The position numbers and the translations under genes were made by a program. A DNA stretch of 64,000 nucleotides from Lineus longissimus (lineage: Eukaryota > Nemertea > Pilidiophora > Heteronemertea > Lineidae): NCBI RefSeq assembly GCF_910592395.1, contig NC_088321.1:13950001-14014000 (forward strand), written 5' to 3'. Below the pieces are notes generated by a model. The model was not told the DNA's origin. It saw only the letters and a list, made by a program, of their open reading frames with translations, and did not search any database. Below are positions 44,381 through 56,306 of this stretch, piece after piece (position 1 is the stretch's first letter; the number at the start of each line of letters is the position of its first letter).

Positions 44381-45688
44381 GATGGAATGTTGTGAGCTAT
44401 CAAAGAGTCATCACAATTCAAGCAGTTCCTCATCAGAATATACTGTCTAATTGACAGTATTCTGAACTACATAACAGACAGAGAGACGTATACCAACACC
44501 GTATCACACAATTTGTCGCATCTCTTCGACAACAGTGAATGACACTTGCTTCTTCTTGGAGTTGTGAATCATGAGCCCGTCCTCGCGTCCACGGTCATGT
44601 AATTACATCGTTGGAATTCAATGCGTTCTGACGGCTACTTATCACTCTGCGGTCATCTCTAGTGTCTGCGGTTAGAGATAAATGTAACTGAATGGACCAG
44701 AAGTTCTACGTCTGAAATCCGGACACCTTGCTCCGATATATTGTGTCTATATTATTACAATGTGACATTTAAATCGCACAATTACCACTGAAACTGCAAT
44801 GGTAGTGTTCAGTTGATGTGATGACCGCTGCTGATCATCCTGCAGTGTAATGAAATGTAATGTAAAATTTATATAGAGCGCCTTACCACCGTGAAAAAAC
44901 GTGTTCAAGGCGCTACTCCTCAAAAAGCTCCACGGAATAGCCACAGATTTCAGGGGGGAGCTGGTTCCATAGGAAGTGAGCTTAGTTCTGTGATAAGATA
45001 AAGAAATAAAACCTCTGTATATTTTTTGCCGACACCCCATAGAGGTTTTTCAGCGGAGCGTTATCAAATATAGACTTCCAGTCCAGCGCAGAGAGGCTGA
45101 GTTTTACCTTCAAAGTAACACTAGCATTTGTAGCTAAACGAAGCGTCAACCCTTTGCTGGTCAATACTAGTTATTCTGGTCTCGGTAACTTTCCATTGGC
45201 GTCATAGCTAAGTGCAGCCCAGATCATCGAGGAACGACATGCTATCTACCGCATTGTGGTTACCTCGTGGCCAACTACATCATATATTCAATGATTTAAT
45301 GAGAAAGGCTTGGTTCTCAATTACATACCTAAAACTGGGTCCAGATTGCAGAGATTTAGAACTTCTGATCCATTCAGTTACAGCATTTATCTCTAACTGC
45401 AGACACTAGATATGACCGCCGAGCGATAGGTAGCCGTCAGAACGCTTTGAATTCCAACGATGTAATTACATGACCGTGGACGCGAGGACGGGCTCATGAT
45501 TCACAATTCCAAGAGGAAGCAAGTGTCATTCACTGTTGTCGAAGAATTGCGACAAATTGTGTGATATGGTGTTGATATACGTCTCGCTATCTATTATGTA
45601 GTTCAGAATACTATCAATGAGAGAGTATATTCTGATGAGGAACTGCTTGAATTGTGATGACTCTTTGATAGCTCACAACATTCCATCA
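44381..45688. mobile_element. Foldback element with ~350-bp inverted arms
   Basis: 44381-44735 and 45340-45688 are reverse complements at roughly 85-90% identity, for example TTGTGAGCTATCAAAGAGTC, ATGAGCCCGTCCTCGCGTCC and CATGTAATTACATCGTTGGA. The ~600-bp centre includes a SINE/LINE tail (44855-45165). It is nested inside T2 copy A. Confidence 0.85.
44850..45165 (-). mobile_element. SINE/LINE 3' end nested in the foldback element
   Basis: On the minus strand, a hairpin with GGCGCT/AGCGCC-type arms (TAGCGCCTTGAAC..GGTAAGGCGCTCTATATAAA) leads into an (ATTAC/ATTTC)n tail at 44849-44870. A GCGC-stem followed by TATATAAA and a short-repeat tail is common at the 3' ends of L2/CR1-type LINEs and their SINEs. 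The 5' limit is uncertain. Confidence 0.5.
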
Positions 45689-45933
45689 TATACTGTGCGT
45701 AGGGTACTCTGAGGGTACTCAAGATGTTTTAGCCAATATCAAGAACAACATTCAATACGTTTTCCATGATAGACCCAAAACTGGGTCCAGCGCCCAACTC
45801 CCAACCCTGTTCAATATACCATAGCAGCAGTTAATCAGAAGTAGTATTCATCGTCCTATACCTGCAAACCTGCTTGGAAAAGCAACCCACACCTCAACTG
45901 CAGCTCACCTCAACCTTCAAACATACCCATTTA

Positions 45934-46450
45934 CCCTCCATCGTCTACCAGATGGTGGCTGTCATGTTTCCCTTCCAAGACCAACAGACCATGTCCCCAT
46001 GAAAGATTGATCAGGATGAAAGAGATTGATTGTGTCGTGTAAGTAGCTCGTAGCCTTCGGTTATCCTGTGCCAGTGTACTTTGACATGCTCCGTCAGGCT
46101 ATGTCGAGTCTTCTTGTGGACGGAAGTGCACTTGGCTCCTTTGTCTAGCTCAGTTCCACACCAAACCTTACCAGCAAGTCATGTCCTCGCTGCATGTTTC
46201 CCTGTTATGACCATTTCTAAGACATCAGCAGCAAAGGTTTAGGAAACTGGAAATGCAACTACACCAGAGGGGTTAATAGACATGATCTGCTCTTCAGCAT
46301 CTTGTATAGAACTATACCTCAAACCCTGCATCCTCCATCATAAGGTGGCTGTTGTTTTCCCCATCGAAGACCAACACACCGTGTCCACATGAAAGATTGA
46401 TCAGAAGCAAGGAGATTGATTGTAGCTGGTTAGCAAGCTCGAAGCTTCCT
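45934..46450. repeat. Direct repeat pair, ~125 bp (45934-46062 and 46330-46450)
   Basis: Both copies read CCTCCATC..A..AGGTGGCTG, GACCAACA.ACC.TGTCC.CATG, AAAGATTGATCAG and GAGATTGATTGT in order, about 80% identical. They lie near the right end of T2 copy A, 396 bp apart. Confidence 0.75.
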
Positions 46451-46921
46451 ATGATCCAACTGTACTTGAAGTCTTCTACATTGTATAATGATCAAGCTAA
46501 AGAGCCCGCAAAGAGTGATTTCAATCGCTGCAACCTGCGACAAATATTGCTGCAATGAGTGATAAAAGGATCACTTGTCTGCAGTTTAAACTGGTATTTG
46601 GCACATTTTGATTTTGATTGCAGGTGGGAAGTCGCAGTAACCACTGAGTCATGTTGCAGAACCCTGCAATGACCTCTGCCAACGAAATATACCATGAATA
46701 CCGAGTTTTAGCTAATTCTTATGCATAATTACAAAGGGCATTGTGTATACGTGCATTTCTCTTTTCCTCGACCACCAGTGGTCATGAATGGCGTACCTAT
46801 TAAACTGGGTTGGTGACTGGTCTTGGACGACTGGCGCCTCATACTAACAATCACGCCATACACTTTCAAAACATTTTCAAAAGCATTCACCGCTTTGAAC
46901 ATCTCCAATGCATTGATCTCA

Positions 46922-47832
46922 TCGTGGTCATAACCATTCATAGTTATTTTCTCCCCCAGGCTGACGTTGCAAAAACTGCTGTTTTCGATATCAAAGATCT
47001 CATATCATCAAAAGAGACAAAAATATCTCACGATAATTTCCAACATTGCAGCAGTTTTGAAAAGTGAGAGTCGGTGTCGGAGTTCAGTGGGTCGGAAGAA
47101 TTATTATCTTTTATCGACCCTTTAGATCCTCAAACGAACATCGGCCTAACCAGGCCAATCGTAAATATCATATCGGTCTGTTTTCAGGGTACAGTCACTC
47201 GTAACCTTTCCTAAGGGATGATACTGATAAGAGTATGTACAAATTACATCTGAGGTTGAGGCTCACTAACTTAATCCTCTTTCTGCCCAGTGGGCAAGGC
47301 TTCAATCCTCGGTCTCCACCCTGGTCGGTTGGCAGCCTTTCAGTGGATGGTTCCCCAGGTCAGACCAAGCTGCCTCATTTAAGGGGAGGGGGGGGGGGGG
47401 GGGCAAGAATTTGGGCCGTTAGTGCACACACTGTATGTTTGCTTGTACATTTTACCATTTTTGCGTACAGGGAGTAAAGGGGTCCTGAAAATCAGAAAAA
47501 TGTGCATATACTAAAGTTTGGCCACTAAGGTCAAGTTTTCGAAGTGAAGTAACAGGGACAATAATTATATACTGATGAGGCCAGTCCTGGGTGTAGGAAG
47601 CCACAGCATAACCACACATTTTCGGAACAGATGTTAAGATGCGATTTCGAAGCATATTGCATTGGTGCGTGGTCATAACCATTGATGGATATTTCTACCA
47701 AGAGGCTGGTGTTGCAAATGAAAAATGCAGAAATATCTCAAAATGATTTCTACCATTGCTGCAGTTTTTGAGAAGTGATATTCGGTGATGAATTCAGCGG
47801 GTCGAAATAATTAACAACCCTTTAAATCCCAC
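46922..47832. repeat. Direct repeat pair, ~180 bp (46922-47118 and 47668-47832)
   Basis: Shared ordered words are GTGGTCATAACCATT / GGTCATAACCATTGATGG, AATATCTCA..ATGATTT or AATTTC, CATTGC.GCAGTTTT, AGTGA.A.TCGGTG and CAG.GGGTCG. About 70-75% identity. They begin some 120 bp after the T2 right end. A 16-nt poly(G) tract lies between them at 47388-47403. Confidence 0.7.
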
Positions 47833-49192
47833 AGAAACCAAAACTGGTTTCTTCACGACTCCAGGCATAGGCTGCAAAGTCTCGCGTATGCTTGAAATAA
47901 AGGTTGCGTGGGCTCTTTAAAAGATTTTCCCCGACTAGTTGAGCCATCAATCTGTCGCACCTTCTCAGAGTTGTAGTCGCCAAATTACTCCCAGTTTCAT
48001 ATGCTTTAGCACGCGAGTGAGACATTTGACTGCACATTCTTTAATCATAGGTCAGGGGTTGATTCGAACGTTTCCTTTACGCTAAACGAAACCTTCTCTA
48101 CCTCAAAGTAGCCTCAATCAGTCCAAAAATATCGCAGAAAATAATTTGTAGGAGTTCTTGACACTTTTATATGAGGTCTAATTATGTGATCATTATCTGG
48201 AATCCAATCGAACATGTTTATATTCAAGTTTCAGAGGCCAGAATTTTTAATCCGTTTTTCATGGCCCAATATTCTTGTTTATGCAATACATTATTTTGCC
48301 TCTCATCTCACTGTTAAAATAAATCAGGCATATCATGATCACATAACCCCTCCCCCCCCCGAAAAAAGCTTTCATGGGGGTTTATAGGCCCAAAGTGTGA
48401 TACCTTTAAATTTGAAGTGAAGTGTGTAAGTATGGGACATTTACGATGCAAGGTCTCCCTCTGAAACTAATGGGCAATCATCTCAATTTTGAAGGCCCGA
48501 AGGGCCACAAGAAAGGTCATGCCCAATCTCTTTTGAGGAAGTTCTTTGGAAAAATACGTTTGATATTGGATTTTGGGAAAAGGATGTAAAACCTAAAGGT
48601 GTTTTACCGAGTGCCAATGGTGTATGGTGCAGTATATAAATTGGGGATCTATCGACTGTGTTCGAGTGGTGAATAAACATGAAATTCAAAGAGAGTGCCT
48701 CGAACGTTTATGGTATCTTTAGTCATAATTGTTCAATGATGTCACAGACATCGCTTGGGGCGTTGTTCCCTTTGAACAGACAACATCAAGGTACTTAAAA
48801 TATGCGTAACAATTGATTACAGCCTGTCTGGGAGATATTTTGTTCGTGCAGAGAAAACGACTGATTGAAATATTATTTAACTTAGATAGCAGGCCAAGTG
48901 ATAGATAAAAATGCCCTTTTTTACCTGCCATATACTGTAAACTTCGTGGCGCTTAAATTTGGTGAATTTGCTAATTATCACTTGACGATAGACGAAATAT
49001 ATAATACATATTGCATTCGCTGCCGAAATTTAATGGTGCAAATATATAGGAGTAGAAATATTCACGCTTTTAACTTTTTGTTATATGATGCATTTTCCAT
49101 GATGAGGATTCTTCATCAACGAATCACTGATGGCCCGTGGTAGATTTCACCATGTGCTGCCATCAATGAATCTATGATGGAGGTTATCCATC

Positions 49193-49742
49193 GTAGAATC
49201 ATTGATGGCCCATGGTAGAATCATTGATGGCCCATGGTAGAATCTTTGGGGCCCTTGGTAGAATCATTTATGGCCCATGGTAGAATCTTTGGGGCCCTTG
49301 GTAGAATCATTGATGGCCCATGGTAGAATCATTGATGGCCCATGGTTGAATCATTGATGGCCCATGGTAGAATCATTGATGGCCCATGGTAGAATCATTT
49401 ATGGTCCATGGTAGAATCTTTGGGGCCCTTGGTAGAATCATTGATGGCCCATGGTAGAATCATTGATGGCCCATGGTAGAATCATTGATGGCCCATGGTA
49501 GAATCATTGGGGCCCTTGATAGAATCATTGGGGCCCTTGATAGAATCATTGGGGCCCTTGGTAGAATCATTGATGGCCCATGGTAGAATATTTGGGGCCC
49601 TTGGTAGAATCATTTATGCCCCATGGTAGAATATTTGGGGCCCTTGGTAGAATCATTGGGGCCCATGGTAGAATCATTGATGGCCCATGGTAGAATCATT
49701 GATATCCCATGGTAGAATCACTGATGGCCCATGGTAGAATCT
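49193..49742. repeat. 22-bp minisatellite, about 25 units, two unit types
   Basis: Type a is TAGAATCATTGATGGCCCATGG (22 bp, written here as TAGAATCATTGATGG plus CCCATGG). Type b is TAGAATC.TTGGGGCCCTTGG or TTGATAGAATC variants (21 bp). The types alternate in small blocks, indicating unequal exchange or copy-and-shift growth. Degenerate units extend left to about 49120. Units share the CCATGG/GGGCCC palindromes, so strands can fold back. Not a CRISPR: there are no spacers. Confidence 0.92.
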
Positions 49743-50647
49743 ATGATGCTTAATCTCCGTCAAAGATTCTATGACAGAAACTTTTGCCTGATAAGAACTA
49801 ATGTATGCTATGTGCTGATTCATTGATTAGCTCATAGTCATAGGCATCTTCTTCGGTCTAGGCCTAAATCAACCGCTCAATATACATGATATATCGACCT
49901 ATCAATCAATATGTCGTTCTGTTGTTGAAAGATCTCACATCGCTTGTTTTATTTCCTTTTAATCTGTAAATAGTCATCCTTTGTCTCCGTGTTTTATAAT
50001 GTATGACAATATAGATCGGTAGCCGTGGAGACAATGGCAAATTGGCTCTTCATTGATATGATGATGAATTTGTCTGTTGGCAAAATGGCTCTTCTTCATT
50101 GATGTACTGGGGGATTGATTATCATTAGGAGGAATGTGGGTTTTTTTCAGTTGTTTTGCCCTGAGCTTTGAAACCTGGCAGTTCTGATTTTTTTTAAAGT
50201 AAGAGGTTGTTAGTTCAATTGATTGCATATATGGTAAATTATTCAAAAATACCTTGGTGTCCCCAATTGTGTCAAAGGGAAAATTCAATCCCCTCGTTCT
50301 GAGATAGGGGTCCTTCAACTCCTTGTCGCCTCGTTCTGAGTGAAGAGGGTCTTGTCGACAATTATTGAGCCAAGGTCACGATGACAGCTGTTTCTTACGG
50401 GATTACACCTGAGCGCTGATCAGGGATCAATTCTTCTTTGCCTGGAGTTAGAAATGATATGATTATAAATCGGATTGGACCTCTTGAATTTCACCATGGC
50501 ACCGCATTTAAGATTAAAATGATGAAAAGTTTGTAAAAAAACTGGTTTAGTGACATTGATGCTGCTGCATGCTGATGTTCCTTAACCTAAAAGTTGGTGA
50601 AGTTGCTTATTACATTTGAGACTGAGTAACTTACAACTGAAATTTAT
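49743..50647. other. Intronic stretch with no recognised feature
   Basis: Apart from a short repeated phrase (AATGGCTCTTC..CATTGAT at about 50040 and 50084), nothing was recognised. Confidence 0.35.
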
Positions 50648-50847
50648 GCGTTGACAAAAGGCAACGCCATTTTGGCTAGATCTTGAAAACCTCAAAGCAA
50701 TTAGAACTCCTTCAAAACAAAGTGACTGCCTATTTCAAGGTTTGTTTTCCAAAGAACCGCCTCCCAGGTTTGAAATCGGTATTCGCCTTATTTTGAAGAA
50801 GTTGTAATTGCTTTATGATTTCAAGTTCTAGTCAAAATTCAACCCTT
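50648..50847. mobile_element. Palindromic MITE, family M1, copy 2
   Basis: Starts GCGTTGACAAAAGGCAACGCCA and ends TCAAAATTCAACCCTTA (each shown in part). The internal words AAAGCAATTAGAACTCCTTC and AATTGCTTTATGATTTCAAG show the inverted halves. About 200 bp, no coding capacity. Confidence 0.75.
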
Positions 50848-52449
50848 AGTGGTTTTTGATAATAATGCAAGTTGAGTTAATATCCAACCCACAATCAGGA
50901 TTTCCTGTTCTTGTAGACAAGCTCCTTTCCTCACACATCGCTGCGATTATATTCGCAGGTAGCTGCGATTTAAGTCGCTTGTTCCTCCATGCGGCGCTTA
51001 AGCTGACATATCCTTCCTACTGCACCACATCATCCACTGAAACTAAAATTATAACGAGATTTGCACCCAACATACTCGTGTTGCACAGCTTGGGATTAAA
51101 TTTTTGCTAGGATGATGACAATTTTAATTGGTTTAATTATAGCGGGGATGCGTCATCGGTTTCACCCAATATAGAGCTGGGATTTGTGTGTTCTTGATGG
51201 AGGAGAAGTAAAGTTATGCTGTTCTAGTTTGAGCAAAAAAGTGTAATGCAGAGTTCGAGGTTACTGAAAATCAGATTATGGAGAGAGCGTCTCAGAATAT
51301 CATTAGCATTTGCAGATCTCAATTACACTGGAACCGCTTCAAGCGGACTCCTCTTTATAACCTGGGATATATCTTCCGGTTTTGAGTGAGGAAATAATAT
51401 TAACTATTTTGCCTAGAACCTCTCGTTTTAGAGTAGATTGTACTGTAAGGCGATTATGGCATTGTGAAAAAAAACCTCCAAAAAACCTTATTGTCATGTC
51501 TTGGAGAATTTACAAGATGCACCTGCCGAGCCTATAATGGTTTCCTTTAATAGTGCTTCGTGTAATCAATATAAATGACATCATATTCAGAGGATCTTCT
51601 ATAAGCCCAAGAGAACGGTTCGGTCAAGTCAAAAGAAACAATGCAATTTTTGTTGCAGTGAGGTGTTGATATCATCGAAAGTGGTCCTTTTTCTGTAGGA
51701 GTATGACTTGTACCCTGCCTCATCAGATATGCTTTGTATTAATTTTAGAATGACTTTGTCCTTCTCTTTTGGTCAATGTGTATTTTAGCCGCTACATACT
51801 GCCAGTTGATCTGTCTGTATTAAGCGTTGACCACAGGCTCCGTCATTGTGTTGGAAAATTCCATGGCGATGCAAAATGGCGCCAATTGACCAGCGTCGAA
51901 CGAAGCGCAGGAACTTTAAGAAGACAACGCATCGAATGGTTGCGTGAGGATTTTCGCAATGCATATGCGTGAAAATCTGGTGCCCCGTTTAATCGGTGCG
52001 TGGTATGCTGAAAGGGTGTATAATATGACGAGCTTTGAGAGAATTGATGTCCTCTCAAGCCATCTCTGCTTTACTCGCTATGGTATAGACTAGAGTCACC
52101 CAATTTCACACCCGCAGTGACCTTGAAATGAAACCGAGTGCTTCAATGACTGGGGACTGTCTGTTTCCATATCACCTTGAATCACTGCTTCAATTATTGC
52201 GGATACGGCTGCTGATGCTGCTGCTGCTGCTGGCTCGCTACTGATAATGAAATCGCGCTGATTGAATCCTTAGCAATGCTGGTACATCATCTGCCGATGG
52301 TAATGGTGCATCTTGATGTGATCTGGTAGCGATGACTGTCAGTGAACTTGCGCAATTTGTCTACAGTCTGTAACCAAAAAAAGTGCCGGAGACGTGTCTA
52401 ATGTCTAGAAGATGTTGTCATGGTTCAAGTGATGACTGTAACTGCCCTT

Positions 52450-52598
52450 ACATCAATTTCAAGGGTGGGAGTCTGTTTCTTATTTTGCAGAGAACAGCCT
52501 CCTATGATTTAGATGGACATTCGCTTTGTTTTGAAAGAGTTCTAATACCTTTAGGAGTTCAAGTTCTAGCCAAATTGGCGGTGCATCTTGGTCAACCC
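52450..52598. mobile_element. Palindromic MITE, family M1, copy 3 (left end lost)
   Basis: Begins at the inner CATCAATTTCAAGGGTGGGA motif and runs through TTTTGAAAGAGTTCTAAT and AAGTTCTAGCCAAATTGGCG to GGTCAACCC. The outer left arm is missing. Confidence 0.7.
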
Positions 52599-52698
52599 AT
52601 ACAAGTGATTGCTGTTAATTTCAGCTCGTATGTTAGTGAAGTCACCCTTTCCCCAACCAAAAAAAAGTATGACTATCTGATGGTGCTTGTCCTACCGA

Positions 52699-52720
52699 CT
52701 CTCTCTCTCTCTCTCTCTCG
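52699..52720. repeat. (CT)n microsatellite
   Basis: About ten uninterrupted CT units. Nothing else of note nearby. Confidence 0.9.
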
Positions 52721-52908
52721 GCGATATTGAACTTGACTCACGTCATCTTCCAAATCTGATGTTCGGTCTCTGTGGACATAGCAGTGTACAGCCATGCCGT
52801 ACAAAAATTGATGAAATTTCTGACACTGCTTATCGTCCTTGCTTCTGCTACTGGGACAGTAATGAAATCTTCTCTCATTATTAAATCTCCCAGACAGCGG
52901 GTAATCAT

Positions 52909-53345
52909 ATCGTGCTGCGGTGACAGTTCCCGTGTATCACGTATCGCTCGATGCTTCAAGCAATAACATGAACTGGGGGTACGGCGTTCTGTGGTCTGAC
53001 CAATAATACAATATACGTCATGATCGAATCACCAGCAATGCAGAAATGAGGCCAATTTGTCAATTGGCATACATGGCTATTGCGCTATAGTGTCACCAAT
53101 GGCCACCAGTGGACATGTCCCTGAAAACGACTGGGCAGTTGCCTTATGACAGTTTACCAAATGCTTGTGCTCTCTGGTCAGACTGGTCATATATACATAA
53201 GTATACGCATGATTGTTTTGTTGTCCTGCAGTGAAACTCATGGTTTATCATATATCGCTCAATGCTTCAAGCATAACGTGAACTGACATGGGGGTACCAT
53301 GTTCTGTAATATCACCTATTATATAACATATTTTGTGATTGGATG
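52909..53345. repeat. Direct repeat pair, ~120 bp (52909-53035 and 53226-53345)
   Basis: Both read ATATCGCTC.ATGCTTCAAGCA (or GTATCGCTC), AACATGAACTG or AACGTGAACTG, GGGGGTAC..CGTTCTGT or CATGTTCTGT, in order. Similarity about 75%. Confidence 0.7.
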
Positions 53346-53809
53346 CAAGGACAGGCTGTCATGTGTGCATTGAAATCTGAATGGTTGTTTTAGGAATCAA
53401 AAAGTCTGAAAAACTATGTGTACCCTCATGAGCACAGAATGCCATACAAAATGTTGATTTTTAGTTCAGCATAGTTTAATAATGAATAAATTGTTTTGTC
53501 GAATGTATCGTGTATGCAGTTATGATACTGAATGTGATGTTTACATCAGCTGTAATCTGATTTCCTGACCATTTAAATACTACTAGAAAAGCTTGTGTTT
53601 CAACTAGAAGTCTGAAAATGCAGGGCAGAAAGGGGCGCTATCTAAAATAGGCAGGGCACAGCACTCAGCTCTAGATGAAATTACATCATCCACTTGTGAA
53701 AAAGGGAGGGAAAATAGAAAACATAGAGAAAAGGCAGGGCGCTTGGCCCTGATAACACTTTTCAGCTAGAAAGCACTAAAAGCTATCTTAAAGCAATGAT
53801 TGGTTTGAA

Positions 53810-54670
53810 TGGGAGTCAGTCTATTCCGACTCGTGAAGAACATTCGAAACCTGTTCTAATTCCTCAAGAAAAATTCTGTCATACTCCATGTCAACTTCAG
53901 GATAAGAGCAAACATTTGACTCTAGAACTGGATGTTAACTCGAAGTGTAATGTGTGGAAGCACTTAGATTGGAAGAGCACCTGTGCCCGGGAAGCTTTCA
54001 TGTGGTAACTGTCGGTACCAATCCTTTCCCGAGTCCTGAAGAAAACTTCTGAAATATTCAATGTCAACTTCAAGATGAGAGTAAACATTTAACTTGAGGA
54101 CTGGACACTGATTCTGGATGAAATGCTGTGTGGAAGCAATCAGATGTAGAAAGAATTCGTCCCCGGCATGTCTTTGCTCAATTAGAAACAGTCCGTACCT
54201 ATCCCGATTCCTGGATAACTATCCTGACGTACTCCATATCAGCCTCAAGATAAGAGCAACTTCAAGATGAGAGTAAACATTTAACTTGAGGACTGGACAC
54301 TGATTCTGGATGAAATGCTGTGTGGAAGCATTCAGATGTAGAAAGAATTCGTCCCCGGCATGCCTTTGCTCAATTAGAAACAGTCCGTACCTATCCCGAT
54401 TCCTGGATAACTATCCTGACGTACTCCATATCAGCCTCAAGATAAGAGCAACTTCAAGATGAGAGTAAACATTTAACTTGAGGACTGGACACTAATTCTG
54501 GATGAAATGCTGTGTGGAAGCAATCAGATGTAGAAAGAATTCGTCCCTGGCATGTCTTTGCTCAATTAGAAACAGTCCTTACCTATCCCGATTCCTGGAT
54601 AACTATCCTGACGTACTCCATATCAGCCTCAGGATAAGAGCAAACATTCGACGGAAGGACTGAACGTGTG
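53810..54670. repeat. 192-bp tandem repeat, three close copies plus diverged flanking units
   Basis: ACTTCAAGATGAGAGTAAAC occurs at 54067, 54259 and 54451, exactly 192 bp apart. Units share GGACTGGACACT.ATTCTGG and CTATCCTGACGTACTCCATA. An older, more diverged unit occupies about 53830-54066. Some frames stay open across a unit, but since 192 is divisible by three this is expected and there is no protein evidence. Confidence 0.9.
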
Positions 54671-56039
54671 TGGTTATGTCAAGACATTCGAATGTTAACT
54701 TTACCCGAGCCTGGGCGTTGCGAATGTGGTTACAGTTTTAAAATACTGCTAGCATCAATAGTATACTTGAGACGGTAACTCGGATAAAATTCTGTCGGGG
54801 ATTGGGAAAAAAACGATGCTGTAAATCAGAATACATATAACATGTAAAAACTCCTCAAAATATTTTGAATCACCACATTACTTCGTGCCGAGACTATCGA
54901 TACAATACCAGACAATGTCCTTGACTTGTTCCCTGACCAATTTCGAGTGTTGTAAGATATCTGTGCACCTAATATAATATTTAGCAAATAACCATCACTT
55001 TATGCAAGCTCCGACTTCTTATTCGGTATGCAATAAGATGTTGAATATACAGAGCGAGAAATACACTAGGAATTTCATCAGCGGTTCCTTTAGCACAAAT
55101 TATTCATTGATTCATAAATGGGATCCCTTCAGGCAGGAGCTGAAGACATAGGACACAGGGACACACATGCCTCCCTGAAAATGATGGTAGAAAGTCATTT
55201 GAGGTATTTAACCATTAAATGCCTAGAAGCCCCTCAACTTTTTTCAATTTCAATTTTTTTTTAACAAATGGGGTACCGTAGGCCTTAAGAGTTTGTCGCT
55301 CAATTCTAAAACTCTTAAAAGAGTGTGAGAGTGTTGACCTGCTCATCAAACTCGTTCTAATGGGTTTTCTTCCCTATTGTGTGCATGAAAAATTTATTTT
55401 CAAACTATTTATTCTACTTATTATCAAGGTCTGAACCAATCTCATTGTAGGAGGGCTAAATTACCATTCGACAGTAATCATTCGTGCATAGATTTCATTC
55501 GTTCAAACTGACACTGGCTGCGAGGTTGAATAATGCGAGACCACTCTGTGCACTCGCAATATTTGTCAATATTGACGGATGAACTTGACAAAACTGCAGC
55601 ATGTTAAAGTCACTGCGGTGTATACTAGCGTGGTACTTCATGCAATCGTTTCAGCTTCAAGCGTATGGTACTTCATAGTCAGAATAGCTACATTGAATTT
55701 AGCGAAGCTCACAACCTAGGTTGGGAGTGAAAGGGTATGCATGGTCTTGGAGCTAAATTGGCCCAAGAAAACCAGTCCAGTAAAAGTAGCTCGATTTGAT
55801 TCATACCTCGTTAACTGTTGAGACAAGTCTTTTCCCACACTTGACAAAGCCATCATACCCTAGTGACAGCCAGCGCCACCTAGCGGAATGCCATCAGCCC
55901 ATTATCATGATAATAATGATATTAAAATGAGTTATAATATAGCGTTTTTCACTGTATTATCTACTTTCTCGAACCGCTTTTTACTCACAAACATGATTAC
56001 CTAGCCTATCCAGCATATCAAGAAACGTTTCTGGAGAAT

Positions 56040-56306
56040 CAAGGGGATCCACAAACAAATCCTGGCTCTTCACCATCCTTCTAAAACCGAGGTTCCTTGT
56101 GTCTGGTGTCTATACCAGGGCAAGCAAAGGATCCCACTAAGTGAGAAACATGAGCAATTTGCGTGGACTCAACTTCTCGCCGAAGTCAATAAAACATGGT
56201 TGGTGCCTAACAGTATAAATACGCATCCAGCCTTGGAGGAGGAATACACCCTGGACACTAATGCCTCCAAGTACGGAGTGAACATTGAAAGATCAGGAAC
56301 GTGCTG
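56040..56306 (+). pseudogene. Decayed Ty3/gypsy-type pol fragment (RT-RNase H junction)
   Basis: One frame reads PLSEKHEQFAWTQLLAEV, then THPALEEEYTLDTNASKYGV, before TGA at 56304-56306. This resembles the W-T/E-E..F..LK block and the LDTDAS.YG.G start of RNase H that follow the reverse transcriptase in LTR retrotransposons. The first RNase H acid survives as Asp in LDTNAS. No LTR, RT core or integrase was found nearby. Short length makes the call tentative. Confidence 0.45.

Larger units (their letters stand above)
43284..46802. mobile_element. ~3.5-kb element with long inverted ends, family T2 (copy A)
   Basis: The left end at 43284-43500 (AGAGGTATGC..GGTGGTCAGGGAA..GCAGTTATTATGC..GCTGAAAC) is matched inverted at ~46640-46802 (GCATAATTAC..TCGACCACCAGTGG..GCGTACCT). 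Both edges carry ATTAA, containing TTAA, a likely target duplication. The interior holds another foldback element (44381-45688) and a direct repeat (45934/46330). No intact transposase. Copy B of the same family lies at 61404-62488. Confidence 0.6.

Noticed and set aside
47280-47345. Another SINE head (GGCTTCAATCCTC resembles a B box)
   Set aside because: No A box at the right distance and no matching body.
49193-49742. CRISPR-like array
   Set aside because: Units abut with no unique spacers and the genome is metazoan; it is a minisatellite.
51821-51905. A sixth copy of MITE family M1
   Set aside because: Only the first ~25 bases (GTTGACCACAGGCTCCG) and a short inverse resemble the family; too little to call.
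54067-54660. Coding repeat protein in the 192-bp array
   Set aside because: Frames stay open only because the period is a multiple of three; there is no start, splice site or protein-like composition.
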